Notes: generated by a model from the sequence alone, not told the origin. A DNA stretch of 64,000 nucleotides from Candidatus Borrarchaeum weybense (GCA_019057385.1 JAHQJS010000004.1:1008727-1072726), one strand, 5' to 3'. Positions 35,991-45,945 are shown, numbered from the stretch's first letter. Program-made: numbers and translations.

Positions 35991-36494
35991 CCTTTTCTAA
36001 TATTTTATGCAAAGAAATATTTATATACAAGATCAACCAATCCTCTTGCAAATATTTGTCCAAGGATTATCAAGATGGACATATTACAATATCATAAGAT
36101 TCGTGATGTGAACTAAACCCCTCAAAAGGCGCCATTGCATTTTGTCAGACTTAATTGCTAAAGATATCAATTTGAATGCAATAGAAAAGATCTTTATGGA
36201 CATTGGCGAAATGGATACGTATAGGTTTGTAATGTCCATTTATTAAATGGAGCACGAATCTTTTGATTACACTCCATAAACAGCTCTTCGTAAACAATGT
36301 CTATAAAGCTCACAAAAAAATCTGTAATCCAAGACTAATGAATACACTTTCTGCAATATTATATTGAATTTGTATTGCGCGCCTACATTTTTCACACGCT
36401 TTTGTAGTTAATGTCCTCAGAATCTCTTTAATTTTCTTTCAAAGAATATTTTATTCAAGAGTGGTGTCTCTCCTGAGCGTTTAAGGTAGACTCG
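35991..36494. other. intergenic with a 9-bp inverted repeat and a possible gene scrap
   Basis: No intact gene. ATGGACATT at 36196-36204 and AATGTCCAT at 36231-36239 form a perfect inverted repeat. Plus-strand sequence from about 36140 to 36245 reads LSDLIAKDINLNAIEKIF and stops at TAA, which has coding flavour and may be a gene remnant. TATA-like ATTTATATAC at 36019-36028 is on the plus strand. Confidence 0.3.
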
Positions 36495-37088
36495 TTAAAT
36501 TCCAAGAATAAGAATTATTGCGAATGTTATAAGACCTGCGACCACCATCTTCAATCCTGAGATAATTAAATTATCCTTTGAGATGCGACCGAGAAAAACA
36601 CCTAACATAAAAAGTATGGCGATTATTAGAACCATTGATATTTCCATAGCTAGTCTAACAGCACATATATCAAAAAATGATAGATAAATTGGTATTAATG
36701 AAACCTGGGCTGCAACAAAAGGTGCTAAAGCATCAATAATTGCAACGTAAAATGACGAAAAACGAGATGCTTTTACTATAATGGAATCTTCCAAATCTGT
36801 TAGAAGTGATTGCTCTAATTCTTGAACTTTCTTTTTTCTCTCTGCTGCTTCCGCCATATACGCACCAAATAGTCCCGACATGCCCATGGCTATGCTTGAA
36901 CCGAATCCAACACCAATAATAATACGTGCCTCAAAGACTCCCGCAACATACGCACCAACAAGAATTCCTAAGATTGTCAAGCATCCGTCGAACGCATTCA
37001 TAACAAAAAGTCTTCGAGCGATTTCATCAACCTGGGTTATTTCGCTGTAGCGCTTGAATTTTCTACGTAAGTTGTCTATTTTTCCCAT
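36495..37088 (-). CDS. VIT1/CCC1-family metal transporter
   Basis: Membrane protein of about 197 residues related to vacuolar iron transporters (Fe/Mn export or storage). Start chosen at ATG 37088 (MGKIDNLRRKF); a TTG 14 codons upstream is unlikely. The first span LFVMNAFDGCLTILGILVGAYVAG and FGSSIAMGMSGLFGAYMAEAAERKK, with its cytosolic Glu-rich helix, are typical VIT features; three more spans follow to the C-terminus. Together with feo, DtxR and MgtE genes in this window it adds to a metal-homeostasis theme. Specific metal not determinable. Confidence 0.75.
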   Translation of the reverse strand: MGKIDNLRRKFKRYSEITQVDEIARRLFVMNAFDGCLTILGILVGAYVAGVFEARIIIGVGFGSSIAMGMSGLFGAYMAEAAERKKKVQELEQSLLTDLEDSIIVKASRFSSFYVAIIDALAPFVAAQVSLIPIYLSFFDICAVRLAMEISMVLIIAILFMLGVFLGRISKDNLIISGLKMVVAGLITFAIILILGI

Positions 37089-37302
37089 TGAGAACACAGC
37101 TTTAATTCTTCGGCGGTGCTTAGAAAACAAAATTGATGGTAATTAATCTTGTTAACTATGTGAGTTTTTGAAATTAAAAAGATTTTCATTACCTCTCTTA
37201 AAAAATAGGATAATCCTAGCCCGTTGTTCTCCCAACGGACTTTTAAAAACGTATTCAAAAACTATTTAAGATTCATCAAATGATAGGTATGCGGAGATTA
37301 AA

Positions 37303-38328
37303 TTGAGAGCGAGTATCCTTGTAAGCGGAAAGGAAAGTTTAAAGTTTCTTAACGGATTCTTACAAATTATCTCTCCAAAAGACGTAGATGTTAACGTAAT
37401 TGTGGATACCTTTGATTTTTTCAATTTTTATGATATTCGCGTCTACCCACAATTAACAAATGTATTGCTGCTTCTTATGAATCAATTAAATGAAACTAAG
37501 TGGACTGGAAAACATAATGATTCACTGGAAATTAGTACTTTTCTTCAGAAAATTGACGAGGATTTTCCCGCAGTGAAAGAACTTGATGAGATGGGGGATC
37601 TTTTTCTTGCACCAAATATTCTCATTACTCATGGCCTTAAAAAAAATCGTCAATTAAGCACTTGCATAAACGAAATTTCAAAAAACATTACAGAAGCATC
37701 AGTTATGCCTCTTTCAAATGATGAACTTGAATTAGAATTAAACTCTAAAGAATTAAGTGAAGGTGAAGAGCCTAGTAAACAAAAAATTTCCATAGCTTCG
37801 ATGTATGATGCATTTGAATCCGTTACACTTTCACAGGAGGCGCAAACTGCGATCTTAAATTCAGAAGTTATTCTTATTCCAAAGCCTCCAGCTAGGTCCA
37901 TATTAGCGATCTTAAGGATCCAACATTTACAAGAAGCCCTAAAAAATGCTGTAGGGCAGATTATTTTTGTTAGTCCAATTACAGAAACAAAACTTGATTC
38001 AGATAGCCTTCTAGCATTTCAAGGGACGGGATTGGCAGCCTCCGCCATTGGACTTTCAAAAGTCCTACGTGGCTTGGTCGATGTTCATGTGATTGACAAA
38101 ATAGAGGAACCTCTCAAGAATCGGATTACGCGCTATGGCATGAAAGTCGTTTCTTATCCCCTTAACCTTGATACACCTAAGAATCAACTGGAAATTGTCG
38201 AAATGGTCTTAAAGTTGACTTCATTTAGAGATATCGTCGAATCATTAGAATATAAAGCCAAAAAAGAGGTTGACTCACTGAAACAGGGCTTAAAAAAACT
38301 TGTTGGTGGACTTAAACGAAAACGATAA
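37303..38328 (+). CDS. divergent CofD/FbiA-like protein
   Basis: A 341-residue protein with TTG start (GGAGAT 5 nt upstream). It follows the CofD (2-phospho-L-lactate transferase of F420 synthesis) layout: VNVIVDTFDFFNFYDIRVYPQLTNVLLLL near residue 30-60 as in the CofD NTGDD region, then VILIPKPPARSILAILRIQHLQEAL and IIFVSPITETK as in the phosphate/guanosine region, and the AIGLSKVLRGLVDVHVID C-terminal block. The N-terminal glycine motif (GGVGGAK in CofD) is replaced by SGKESLK and the GDRDL metal motif is not recognisable, so activity may differ or be lost. Upstream of the glycosyltransferase cluster. Identification is by pattern from memory. Confidence 0.5.
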   Translation: MRASILVSGKESLKFLNGFLQIISPKDVDVNVIVDTFDFFNFYDIRVYPQLTNVLLLLMNQLNETKWTGKHNDSLEISTFLQKIDEDFPAVKELDEMGDLFLAPNILITHGLKKNRQLSTCINEISKNITEASVMPLSNDELELELNSKELSEGEEPSKQKISIASMYDAFESVTLSQEAQTAILNSEVILIPKPPARSILAILRIQHLQEALKNAVGQIIFVSPITETKLDSDSLLAFQGTGLAASAIGLSKVLRGLVDVHVIDKIEEPLKNRITRYGMKVVSYPLNLDTPKNQLEIVEMVLKLTSFRDIVESLEYKAKKEVDSLKQGLKKLVGGLKRKR

Positions 38329-38547
38329 GATATCGAAAAGTTAGGTCGTGGATAAATGCGCGCGAAATGAAAAAAGAAAAAATAACGAAAAATGCAGCGC
38401 AAACGAAGAAAGAAAAGGAAATAGTATTGCACAACAACTATTTCAGTTTATCCTAATTTTTCAGACATTTAGATCAAATTTCATGAATAGAATAATTCTC
38501 TTGTAAAATGAAGAAAATATGTAGATATTAAATTGTGTTGTGAATCT

Positions 38548-39690
38548 ATGCGAGTTGCCATTTTCCGTTCAACGCTTCATAAAGGTTCTGGCCAGGTAGT
38601 TCACATTCTTGAATTGGCTAAGCGCTTAGTAAAACTAGGACTAGAAATTGATGTTTTTACAAGAGGATGTGAAATTGAAGCGGATAGAGAAAAAATAAAA
38701 TTAAACGAGATAAAATTCCGTGGATCGACGATTAAGTTTCTTCGAAATATATTAACACCGTTTTACACTAAAGGGTTATTAAGAGACTATTCCCTCGTCC
38801 ACACTATGTACCATCCTGGGATTTATGTTGGCAATTATCTGAATCTCACAGAGACTATGCCCCACGTTTTTACCTATCATGGATTTGCACCCACGTGGAT
38901 ATGGCGCGATATTGGTCAAAAGTTAAAAATGATTGACCATAAGATCGAGACATTCTTTGCATTGAGAAAAGGAAATGACCATATTATTACTGTCTCTAAC
39001 TATTTGAAAAAAGAACTCTGTTCTGTATACAAAGTGTCCCCAAAAAAGATTACCGTCATTTACAATGGTATTGATCTCACCCGGTTCACACCGGAAAATG
39101 TAAAGTATGCACATCAAATTTTAGAGAGATATAAGGTAGAACTACCTGTTATACTATTTTTAGGACGCTTAGCTCCCTACAAAGGTGTGCAATTTCTACT
39201 TAAGGCCGTTCCCCTGATCCTAAAAGAGATCCCTAATGCAAAGTTCCTTATTGCAGGAGGCGCACGTTTTGACATTCTTAATCTAAAGCAGCTTGTTAAG
39301 AAAGAGCATAGATCTTCTGTAATTTTCACAGGTTTTGTTCCAGATGAAGATGTTCCACTCATGTACGCGGCATGTGATGTGTTTTGCTTCCCAAGTTTAT
39401 GGGAGGGGTTCGGCATACCTCCAGCGGAAGCAATGGCAACAGAAAGACCTGTTGTTGCTTTTAACAACTGTGCAGTTCCAGAAGTAGTAAAACAAAATAA
39501 ATGTGGATTCGTAGTTCCACCTAAAAATCATAATGAGTTAGCTAAGGCCGTCATCACTCTTTTACAAGATGAAAAGTTAAGAAAAAAATTTGGCCATGCT
39601 GGAAGAAAACGAGTTGAACGCCTATTCACATGGGAATTAGCTGCAAAAAGAACATTAAATGTCTATAAAAAAGTCTTAAACGAAAGGTGA
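38548..39690 (+). CDS. GT4-family glycosyltransferase
   Basis: Retaining glycosyltransferase, GT-B fold, about 380 residues from ATG 38548. N-terminal domain begins MRVAIFRSTLHKGSGQVVHILELAKRL (glycine-rich acceptor side); the linker ITVIYNGIDLTRF is family typical; donor domain shows FLGRLAPYKGVQFLLKA and the E-x7-E motif in LWEGFGIPPAEAMA. Sugar donor unknown. The HAD phosphatase gene starts 8 bp downstream, so the two are co-transcribed; a transferase-phosphatase pair is the usual layout for two-step synthesis of a glycosylated solute. Confidence 0.88.
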   Translation: MRVAIFRSTLHKGSGQVVHILELAKRLVKLGLEIDVFTRGCEIEADREKIKLNEIKFRGSTIKFLRNILTPFYTKGLLRDYSLVHTMYHPGIYVGNYLNLTETMPHVFTYHGFAPTWIWRDIGQKLKMIDHKIETFFALRKGNDHIITVSNYLKKELCSVYKVSPKKITVIYNGIDLTRFTPENVKYAHQILERYKVELPVILFLGRLAPYKGVQFLLKAVPLILKEIPNAKFLIAGGARFDILNLKQLVKKEHRSSVIFTGFVPDEDVPLMYAACDVFCFPSLWEGFGIPPAEAMATERPVVAFNNCAVPEVVKQNKCGFVVPPKNHNELAKAVITLLQDEKLRKKFGHAGRKRVERLFTWELAAKRTLNVYKKVLNER

Positions 39691-39697
39691 CCTCCTA

Positions 39698-40366
39698 ATG
39701 AGAGGACTGGCTGCATTTGATATGGATGGAACCCTTTTAGCAAAGCGTACAATTGATGTACTGGCTAATGAATTGGATTTTAAGCAAAAGCTTGTGCAAA
39801 TTGATCAAGCGTCAAAAGGCAAATATGCCTATCAAATCAGTATAGAAGTCGCTCGTTTGCTTGAAAATGTTTCCGCTTCTAGAGTTATTGATATTTTTGA
39901 TCAAATAGAAATTCGCCGAGGAGCCCAGCGTCTAATTAATTTTCTAAAAAAAGAAAAGTTTTTAACAGCAATAATTAGCGATTCTTATACCTTTCTTATT
40001 CAACGTCTAGCTAAAAAACTACAGATCGATGAGATCTGGGGAAACATAGTCGAAATAAATGAAGGTCGTCTGACTGGCAAATTAATTACGCAACCCTGCT
40101 GGAGAAATAATGATCCTAGATGCAAAAGACATTCAGTTTGTAAATTACATGCCTTAGAATCAATAATCAACAAATATAATGTGCCTATGGATAGAATAAT
40201 TGCCTTTGGTGATAGTAGTGGCGATATTTGTATGTTGAAACATGCGAAAGTAGCGATAGGTGTCACTCCAACAAACTTTACTCTTACAGAATATGTGGAT
40301 CTAATAGTCGAAAAAGATTTTGTGGAAAGTTGGAACAGCATAATCAGACTAATTTCAAAAATTTAA
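39698..40366 (+). CDS. HAD-superfamily phosphatase (SerB-like)
   Basis: A 222-residue haloacid-dehalogenase phosphatase. Motif I FDMDGTLL with nucleophile Asp8 and Asp10; motif II in AIISDSYTFLI; motif IV GDSSGDICML. An HRC-like Cys-rich insertion (RNNDPRCKRHSVCKL) after residue 130 is unusual and may bind metal. SerB-like phosphatases act on phosphoserine, but here it is 8 bp behind a GT4 gene and near a glucosyl-3-phosphoglycerate synthase, so it may remove the phosphate from a glycosyl-phosphoglycerate (GpgP/MpgP function). That role is inferred from context. Confidence 0.8.
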   Translation: MRGLAAFDMDGTLLAKRTIDVLANELDFKQKLVQIDQASKGKYAYQISIEVARLLENVSASRVIDIFDQIEIRRGAQRLINFLKKEKFLTAIISDSYTFLIQRLAKKLQIDEIWGNIVEINEGRLTGKLITQPCWRNNDPRCKRHSVCKLHALESIINKYNVPMDRIIAFGDSSGDICMLKHAKVAIGVTPTNFTLTEYVDLIVEKDFVESWNSIIRLISKI

Positions 40367-40499
40367 AAGGAACACTACGATCTTACGTTTGAGTATTATC
40401 CGATTCTACGTCAGAATAAAGAAGCAGAATCAACTATATTTTCATAAAAAGTCAAAAAGACTATATATATAGAGTTAAAGTATCTCTTTTGAGGGACTG

Positions 40500-41801
40500 A
40501 TGATGACCCCATCAGAAAAGAAAAAGTTAGCAATTATACACTATACGGCGCCACATTTGGAACACGGAGGTGTTGAAAGCGTAATTTCTGAGCATACTGA
40601 ACACCTTTGTGAATATTTGGATGAAATTCATCTAATTTTTGGACGTGGTGGAGGCGGATGGGAGGGTAAAAACGTCATTGAACATCAGATCCCAGAATTA
40701 CATGGATTCCATCCAGATATTGTGCTAATACAGGATATTATCTTTCAAAAAGGCTTGTCAGATGAGAATCTAGTAGGCTTTAACAGAATAAAAGAAAGAA
40801 TTAAAACCCGACTGTGTCAAATTCTTGAGGAAAATGAAATAGACAAGATTATAGTCCACAATATCCCTTCAATGCCCTTCAATTTTCCAGCGCTTGTAGC
40901 TATCAACGAAGTCGCTGAAAAATGTAGCGGCAAAATGATATATTGGATTCACGATTCCATAGTATTTCGGGATATGTATCAGGATCGACTCAACCAATAT
41001 CCATTCACAGAAGTACACCATGCACACAAAAATATTGAATACGTCACAATTACTCACTTTAGAGCCATGCAGTTTGCAGAAACAGAACATGAACAATTTA
41101 GGATAGAAGATATCACAGTAATTCCAAATGGAATCGATCTCGATGATTTTTTAAAGTTAGACAAACACACGTTGGAACTTAAAGAACATCTGGAGATTAA
41201 TCACAATGATTATATTATTTTAGTCCCCGTAAGGGTGACTCCTCGGAAAAATATTGAACTTGCGCTCTATGTTGTTAATGAATTGCGCAATCTGATACGC
41301 ACTGGTAATATTAAATTATTGATATCTGGACCGCCTGATAACCAGGCATACATAGCTGGTAAAAAATATATGCGCTACTTGAAAGACACTTCAACAAAAT
41401 TAGGCGTATCTAAAGATGTCATTTTTTGTCATAACCTCATAAGTAAAGAGAGGGTCAGGAAGGAAGGTCGGATTATCAAATGGGGTATCTCTGACATTTA
41501 TAATCTTGCAGATATAGTCTTTGTTCCCAGCAAAGAGGAAGGCTTTGGTTTGCCAATCATTGAGGCTGGTGCAAGTCGAAAACCATTATTTTGTAGTCGA
41601 ATAGACCCTTTCGAAGAATTAGTAAGGGACAACATTGAAGCATATATGTTTGGTTTAGATGAACCCCCTAAAACAATTGCCTTTCGAATTCATAGATTTC
41701 TTATCTCTAGTGCTGTGGATCTGAATTTCAGAAACGTCTTGCAAAACTTCATGTGGTCAAAAATCGTCAAAAATAAGGTTTTACCTCTGTTATTCAGTTA
41801 A
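40500..41801 (+). CDS. GT4-like glycosyltransferase
   Basis: A 433-residue GT-B glycosyltransferase. N-terminal APHLEHGGVESVI is the acceptor-side glycine loop; VIPNGIDLDDFL precedes the donor domain with LVPVRVTPRKNIELAL; the E-x7-E motif is in SKEEGFGLPIIEAG. Insertions between residues 300-320 (KLGVSKDVIFCHNLISKERVRKEGRII) are longer than average. Preceded by a TATA-like TATATATAGAG and GAGGGAC site. Convergent with the GT2-type gene. Likely part of the compatible-solute or glycan cluster. Confidence 0.85.
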   Translation: MMTPSEKKKLAIIHYTAPHLEHGGVESVISEHTEHLCEYLDEIHLIFGRGGGGWEGKNVIEHQIPELHGFHPDIVLIQDIIFQKGLSDENLVGFNRIKERIKTRLCQILEENEIDKIIVHNIPSMPFNFPALVAINEVAEKCSGKMIYWIHDSIVFRDMYQDRLNQYPFTEVHHAHKNIEYVTITHFRAMQFAETEHEQFRIEDITVIPNGIDLDDFLKLDKHTLELKEHLEINHNDYIILVPVRVTPRKNIELALYVVNELRNLIRTGNIKLLISGPPDNQAYIAGKKYMRYLKDTSTKLGVSKDVIFCHNLISKERVRKEGRIIKWGISDIYNLADIVFVPSKEEGFGLPIIEAGASRKPLFCSRIDPFEELVRDNIEAYMFGLDEPPKTIAFRIHRFLISSAVDLNFRNVLQNFMWSKIVKNKVLPLLFS

Positions 41802-41854
41802 TTTAGTATCTAACTCTCTGTTATCTTTGAGTTCTTAGTGAACTGATGGAAAAA

Positions 41855-43126
41855 TTAACTAACAAGTGTTTCAGTCACTTTCAATTGAATTTCATCTGCA
41901 AATGCTTCGAGTTCTTTTCCTTCAGCATATGCCTTTTTTAAAAGTTCGACTCGTAATATCATAAACTGCATACAGACTGTAACGAGACAACGACCGATAA
42001 ATCCGTAATTTGTCTTATCTATCTCTGATATGAGTTTTCTAAGCAACGTTCCATGGTTCTGACAAACAATGTCTAAATTCGTCACATTAAGCGCTGTTTC
42101 AAAATAGCCAGGACGTATTGAGACAAGTTTTTCATATTCGTCCTTTCTTTCCTTATTATATTGTACAATTATTTTTTTATAGGGATCAGTATCAATTGGC
42201 TTATGTTCAATCTCTTCTTCTAGGTCACCATAAGTTGGTGGGTTTTTTGGAATCGTTGGTGTTCGTTTATTGATATCTAAAAGTGCAATCATCCGTGTAA
42301 TTCCACCGATCAGTTCGTTGAACATTTTTTCAATTGTACCAACACCCGCATCATCATATCTTAGAGCACTTCGATCTACCTTTGGTGTTACTTTCGCAGC
42401 ACAGCATTTGGCGTTGTGTTCCAAAAGACTTAATACAACAATTGACGTATCAATGGCCCATGTTCTGTAATTGTCGATGGAACTCTCAAGAGAATTGGAT
42501 AATTTGATAAACATATTTGGAGAGATATCGATAGTGTTATCCAATTCTTCTTTTATTTGCTCTTCGTTTTGAATATTAAATAGTTTTTTCGCTAAGTTTT
42601 TTGTAAGTAAATAGTAACCTGAAATAAACCCAGGCACGTTGTAATCGAGATAACATGTAAAATAGACTAGCAAGGAGTTTGTTATTAATCCTGAAAATGC
42701 CGAACGCGGCATATCAACAAAACAAATATCTGCATCGTATTTTTTTATTGATTCAAGCATATGAGGAAACTTACCTTCAGGGATGGTTTCATCGCCATCC
42801 ATGAAACCAACGAAATCACAACCATTTAAATACGCTATAATGGCACCGTTTGACATCGAATGGCCTTTTGTGCAATAACCTGAATATTTGGAATCTAGAG
42901 GTTCTTCTAGTATGCGGAGCGGTAACCGATGTTTTTTTCTCAATTCTTTTATAACTGAAACGGCATTCTGTTTATTTGGATCAAAAATAGTTACATAAAA
43001 TTTTACATCATAACTTGATTCTTTAAATTCTTCGTGAATCTTCAGAATACTTTCTGCCAAATCATTAGGGGTACAATCTTCGTTAATATATGCGGAATAA
43101 CAGACTCCAATCGTTCTACGTTCCAC
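41855..43126 (-). CDS. GT2-like glycosyltransferase
   Basis: A 423-residue GT-A glycosyltransferase-like protein. The DxD metal motif is in DFVGFMDGDETIPEG, preceded by the nucleotide-binding strand (VKFYVTIFDPNK) and CTKGHSMSNGAIIAYLNG. The C-terminal half is helical and not recognised. It is encoded 85 bp downstream of the glucosyl-3-phosphoglycerate synthase on the same strand, so the two probably act together. Donor unknown; no membrane span, hence cytosolic. Might add a second sugar to glucosylglycerate. Confidence 0.7.
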   Translation of the reverse strand: MERRTIGVCYSAYINEDCTPNDLAESILKIHEEFKESSYDVKFYVTIFDPNKQNAVSVIKELRKKHRLPLRILEEPLDSKYSGYCTKGHSMSNGAIIAYLNGCDFVGFMDGDETIPEGKFPHMLESIKKYDADICFVDMPRSAFSGLITNSLLVYFTCYLDYNVPGFISGYYLLTKNLAKKLFNIQNEEQIKEELDNTIDISPNMFIKLSNSLESSIDNYRTWAIDTSIVVLSLLEHNAKCCAAKVTPKVDRSALRYDDAGVGTIEKMFNELIGGITRMIALLDINKRTPTIPKNPPTYGDLEEEIEHKPIDTDPYKKIIVQYNKERKDEYEKLVSIRPGYFETALNVTNLDIVCQNHGTLLRKLISEIDKTNYGFIGRCLVTVCMQFMILRVELLKKAYAEGKELEAFADEIQLKVTETLVS

Positions 43127-43210
43127 CGTTTCAACTCCAAAACGTTTTCAAAACTGTACACATTCATCCATTTATTTGCTGTGACAAAATTAAAGTGGAT
43201 TTTCTTTGTC

Positions 43211-44668
43211 CTAAATCAAGCCTACTGCATGTATACGTGACCAGGTACTTTGAATGCTCCTTCTTCTTAACATTTCACGAATTTGAAAGTACGCATCTGT
43301 TTCTTTTTCAATCATTCGCCAAGGTGGTAGGTAAAGCGTTTTTCCTTCGCTTTCAAGCCACTTTTTTATTAACAGTGCTCGAATAATTTCAGTATATTTG
43401 TTGATCCTTTCTGTTTCCTCCTCTAATGAGAATACAAACTTTTTTTTAATGAATTCTTCGAATTTATTTTGAAGTGTTTCAACTGTATTCGCATCGGCTT
43501 CTAACATTTCTTTTGCTGTAATTTCATATTCTGAAAGTATTGTTTTGAGTAAATCTTCTTGAGAGAAATCTATACCATGCGAATGAAGATGATCTTTCAA
43601 TGTCATGATAATCTGTTCGGACATTTTCCACAAACCAGTTAAGGACTGTCCTATGTGCTGGAAAAGTCCAAGATCGACTTGCGCTAGAGGAATTATACCT
43701 ATCGTTTCACATAATTGTAGCAGAGTTGAGATTTCAATTCCATAATGATATGGAATCCGTAACATTTCAAGAACGTCTCGTGATAGGGCCGCTTCACCAG
43801 AAAGTGGATATCTAAAAGTTTCGATTCCTTCAAATACATTGAAATGATTTGCAATCACTTTCATTAGTGGCTTTGCGAGAAGACGAGTGACACGTCCTCC
43901 GAGTTTTGTTACATCACTTTTATCGCTTAATCGTGTTGTCAATCTATGATAATAGGCTTTTACATATTTAATCGCGGAATCTTCTACGGTTTTTGTATAA
44001 ATGATCGGGTGGCATAAGCCGACAACAAACTCCTTTTTAAAACCCTTTATGTCTGAATCTACGAAGCATACGACGTCACCGATAGTAATCGGGGTTGATA
44101 GCCATATCCCTGCGCCTTTACCTGGAGGGACGCCAAATCTCCCAGCAACGTTAAATGCCCCATATTTTGCTAATACTTTACCCATATTCTCATCAAACTG
44201 ATTTACAACCTTTAAAACAAAATCAAAAAAGCCTTTCTTCGCTTTAATGCGTTCACTCATGTAGGCATTTAACAATTTAATCTGTTCTTTGAATAACCCT
44301 AATTCCTCAGATGCCGTTTCAACAACTTTTTCTAGAACCGTATATGAAGGCTTCCCTTGGCTATCTGTTGAGCCATCAATTACAATTATTTCGTCAAGAT
44401 ATCCAAGATCTACAAGTTTGCTACATTCTGACAAAACTTCACCAAGAACCTTTAATTCTAACTTTCGAGTCTCTCCATTCTCAATGTCTATTTTAGTAGG
44501 AATAATTAAACTAATGCTAAGAGGTCGATTAAGGTTGGCCTCATCTAAAACAAGCGTATTTAACTTTAGAGAGATCGCTTCATCAAGGGATATCTTTTCA
44601 TAATGGCCCAAATCTAAAACTCGTTTTTTCCATTCAAATCTAGTGTCCAACAATTTATTCTCTCCCAA
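43211..44668 (-). CDS. gpgS: glucosyl-3-phosphoglycerate synthase-like (GT81)
   Basis: A 485-residue GT-A enzyme that makes glucosyl-3-phosphoglycerate, precursor of the compatible solute glucosylglycerate. Visible: SLIIPTKIDIENG, EIIVIDGSTDSQG, the long helix then VPPGKGAGIWLS, the DxD motif in VCFVDSDIKGF, and FRYPLSGEAALSRDVLEMLRIPYHYGIEISTL, all characteristic of the GpgS family (GT81). C-terminal helical region ends with an acidic stretch. Start codon preceded by GGGAGAG-like sequence. The HAD phosphatase at 39698 could be the matching phosphatase. Archaea such as Methanococcoides are known to use this pathway. Confidence 0.85.
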   Translation of the reverse strand: MGENKLLDTRFEWKKRVLDLGHYEKISLDEAISLKLNTLVLDEANLNRPLSISLIIPTKIDIENGETRKLELKVLGEVLSECSKLVDLGYLDEIIVIDGSTDSQGKPSYTVLEKVVETASEELGLFKEQIKLLNAYMSERIKAKKGFFDFVLKVVNQFDENMGKVLAKYGAFNVAGRFGVPPGKGAGIWLSTPITIGDVVCFVDSDIKGFKKEFVVGLCHPIIYTKTVEDSAIKYVKAYYHRLTTRLSDKSDVTKLGGRVTRLLAKPLMKVIANHFNVFEGIETFRYPLSGEAALSRDVLEMLRIPYHYGIEISTLLQLCETIGIIPLAQVDLGLFQHIGQSLTGLWKMSEQIIMTLKDHLHSHGIDFSQEDLLKTILSEYEITAKEMLEADANTVETLQNKFEEFIKKKFVFSLEEETERINKYTEIIRALLIKKWLESEGKTLYLPPWRMIEKETDAYFQIREMLRRRSIQSTWSRIHAVGLI

Positions 44669-45150
44669 GAATCTACACAGTTCTTAATCTGTTGTATAGA
44701 AGCCAATTTATAGGAGATCGGAAAGAATGGGTATTTGAATTCATCCGATGTTCTGCGCCTTTACCTTGAATTGGATGAGTATCCAACAAAAAGTACTGTA
44801 TGAATTGTTATAGCTAAATACACATGATTGTCGCAGATTCCATCCGTTAATGCAATAACGCTTTATCTTAGGACGTGTTCTTTTTTAAATATTATCAAAG
44901 TTTTTCCCTAGAAAGTAGTCAGCGTAACCAAGTGCGACGAAACATAACACGCATTTTAAAAAAATTGTTGATAGCAGGCAGCCTATGCGACTGTCTGCAT
45001 TTGTTGGAGATATGCCTTGAATTTTAAATTATTCTTGCGATTTCATCGAATTATGTTAGAGACCTTATACAAGAATGACCTTGTGAGAATGCACAAGCGT
45101 GTGGCAAATAATAAAAAAATTATTGAAGCGGGCATCAAAAACCCATTTAT
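44669..45150. other. gene-free stretch
   Basis: About 480 bases upstream of the GpgS gene and beyond the last DUF5320-like gene. No coding frame, repeat or strong hairpin was found; the region is of ordinary AT content. Confidence 0.4.
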
Positions 45151-45945
45151 TTAAAATTCGTCTTCTTGCGGTGGGCGTCTCAAATTGTAAAGTGCTCCAT
45201 TATATCGCTTCGTTAATTGGTAGCTATCGTAGATTGCATATAAATACCACACAAGCGCAGGCAGAATGAATAGACCTGCACCAAAGATCCATGATAGACC
45301 TGCACCAAAGATCCATGATAGACCTGCACCAAAGATCCATAATCCAATAGTAATAACAAGGAAGACAAGACCACGCCTAATTTTACCTACAAACAAATGT
45401 CCAAGACCTGCAAGGACGATAGTTAAAAGAACAGAGATGCCTTCGTCTTTCCTTGCGAGAGTAAGTTGTGCATCTGTCATCTGAGTCGGATAAGGCTTCG
45501 GAACAGGCGAGTATTTTGGGGACATTGATGTTGTACCAGGGGATGGAGGTACAAAATCTTTTTCGGGAGTAAGAGAAGCACCACATTGCGTGCAGAAAAG
45601 ACTCTCAGGAATATTAGTTTCACCACAATAAGGACATACTTTAATTCTACTCTGCAACATCCCTTTATACTTTGTTTTGGTTTTATCCTTTACAAGTTCT
45701 GAAAGTCGACTTTTAATTTCGCCTAGTTGACCTTCTAACAATGTCAAGTTTTGCTCAAGCATTTCTCTTTCTTGTGGTGGCGGCATAGCTTCTGGCTGAA
45801 CTATTGGACTAGATTTGTAGGGAGCACCAGATCCGTAAAGATAGGGCATTGCCCACCACCTTCTAGGCAGCCATGGAAACCATCTGCAGGACCAAGAGGT
45901 ATTTGGACCGAATCCGACACCTCTACCGCGTCCACCTCGTCCCAG
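45151..45945 (-). CDS. DUF5320-like / zinc-ribbon / TM2-like membrane protein, CTG start proposed
   Basis: About 264 residues if started at CTG 45945, or 232 from ATG 45849. The extension is supported because it encodes GRGGRGRGVGFGPN-SWSCRWFPWLPRRWW, the same module found with an ATG at the homologous position in the neighbouring small gene (46429), and because AGGAGGG lies about 7 nt upstream. Order: glycine/arginine head, coiled coil near MLEQNLTLLEGQLGEIKSRL, zinc ribbon CPYCGETNIPESLFCTQCG, then two or three membrane spans with an in-frame triplicated WIFGAGLS. Such proteins accompany NifX-like genes; function unknown. Upstream gene ends 3 bp before. Confidence 0.55.
   Translation of the reverse strand: MGRGGRGRGVGFGPNTSWSCRWFPWLPRRWWAMPYLYGSGAPYKSSPIVQPEAMPPPQEREMLEQNLTLLEGQLGEIKSRLSELVKDKTKTKYKGMLQSRIKVCPYCGETNIPESLFCTQCGASLTPEKDFVPPSPGTTSMSPKYSPVPKPYPTQMTDAQLTLARKDEGISVLLTIVLAGLGHLFVGKIRRGLVFLVITIGLWIFGAGLSWIFGAGLSWIFGAGLFILPALVWYLYAIYDSYQLTKRYNGALYNLRRPPQEDEF
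45273..45344. repeat. three 24-bp tandem repeats inside a coding region
   Basis: Units at 45273-45296, 45297-45320 and 45321-45344 (last four bases diverged), unit GACCTGCACCAAAGATCCAT plus GATA. In frame they encode three copies of WIFGAGLS in a membrane span, so copy number may vary by slippage without frameshift. Confidence 0.85.

Noticed and set aside
45273..45344. 24-bp repeats as a CRISPR array
   Set aside because: Units are directly adjacent without spacers and lie in frame inside a membrane-protein gene.
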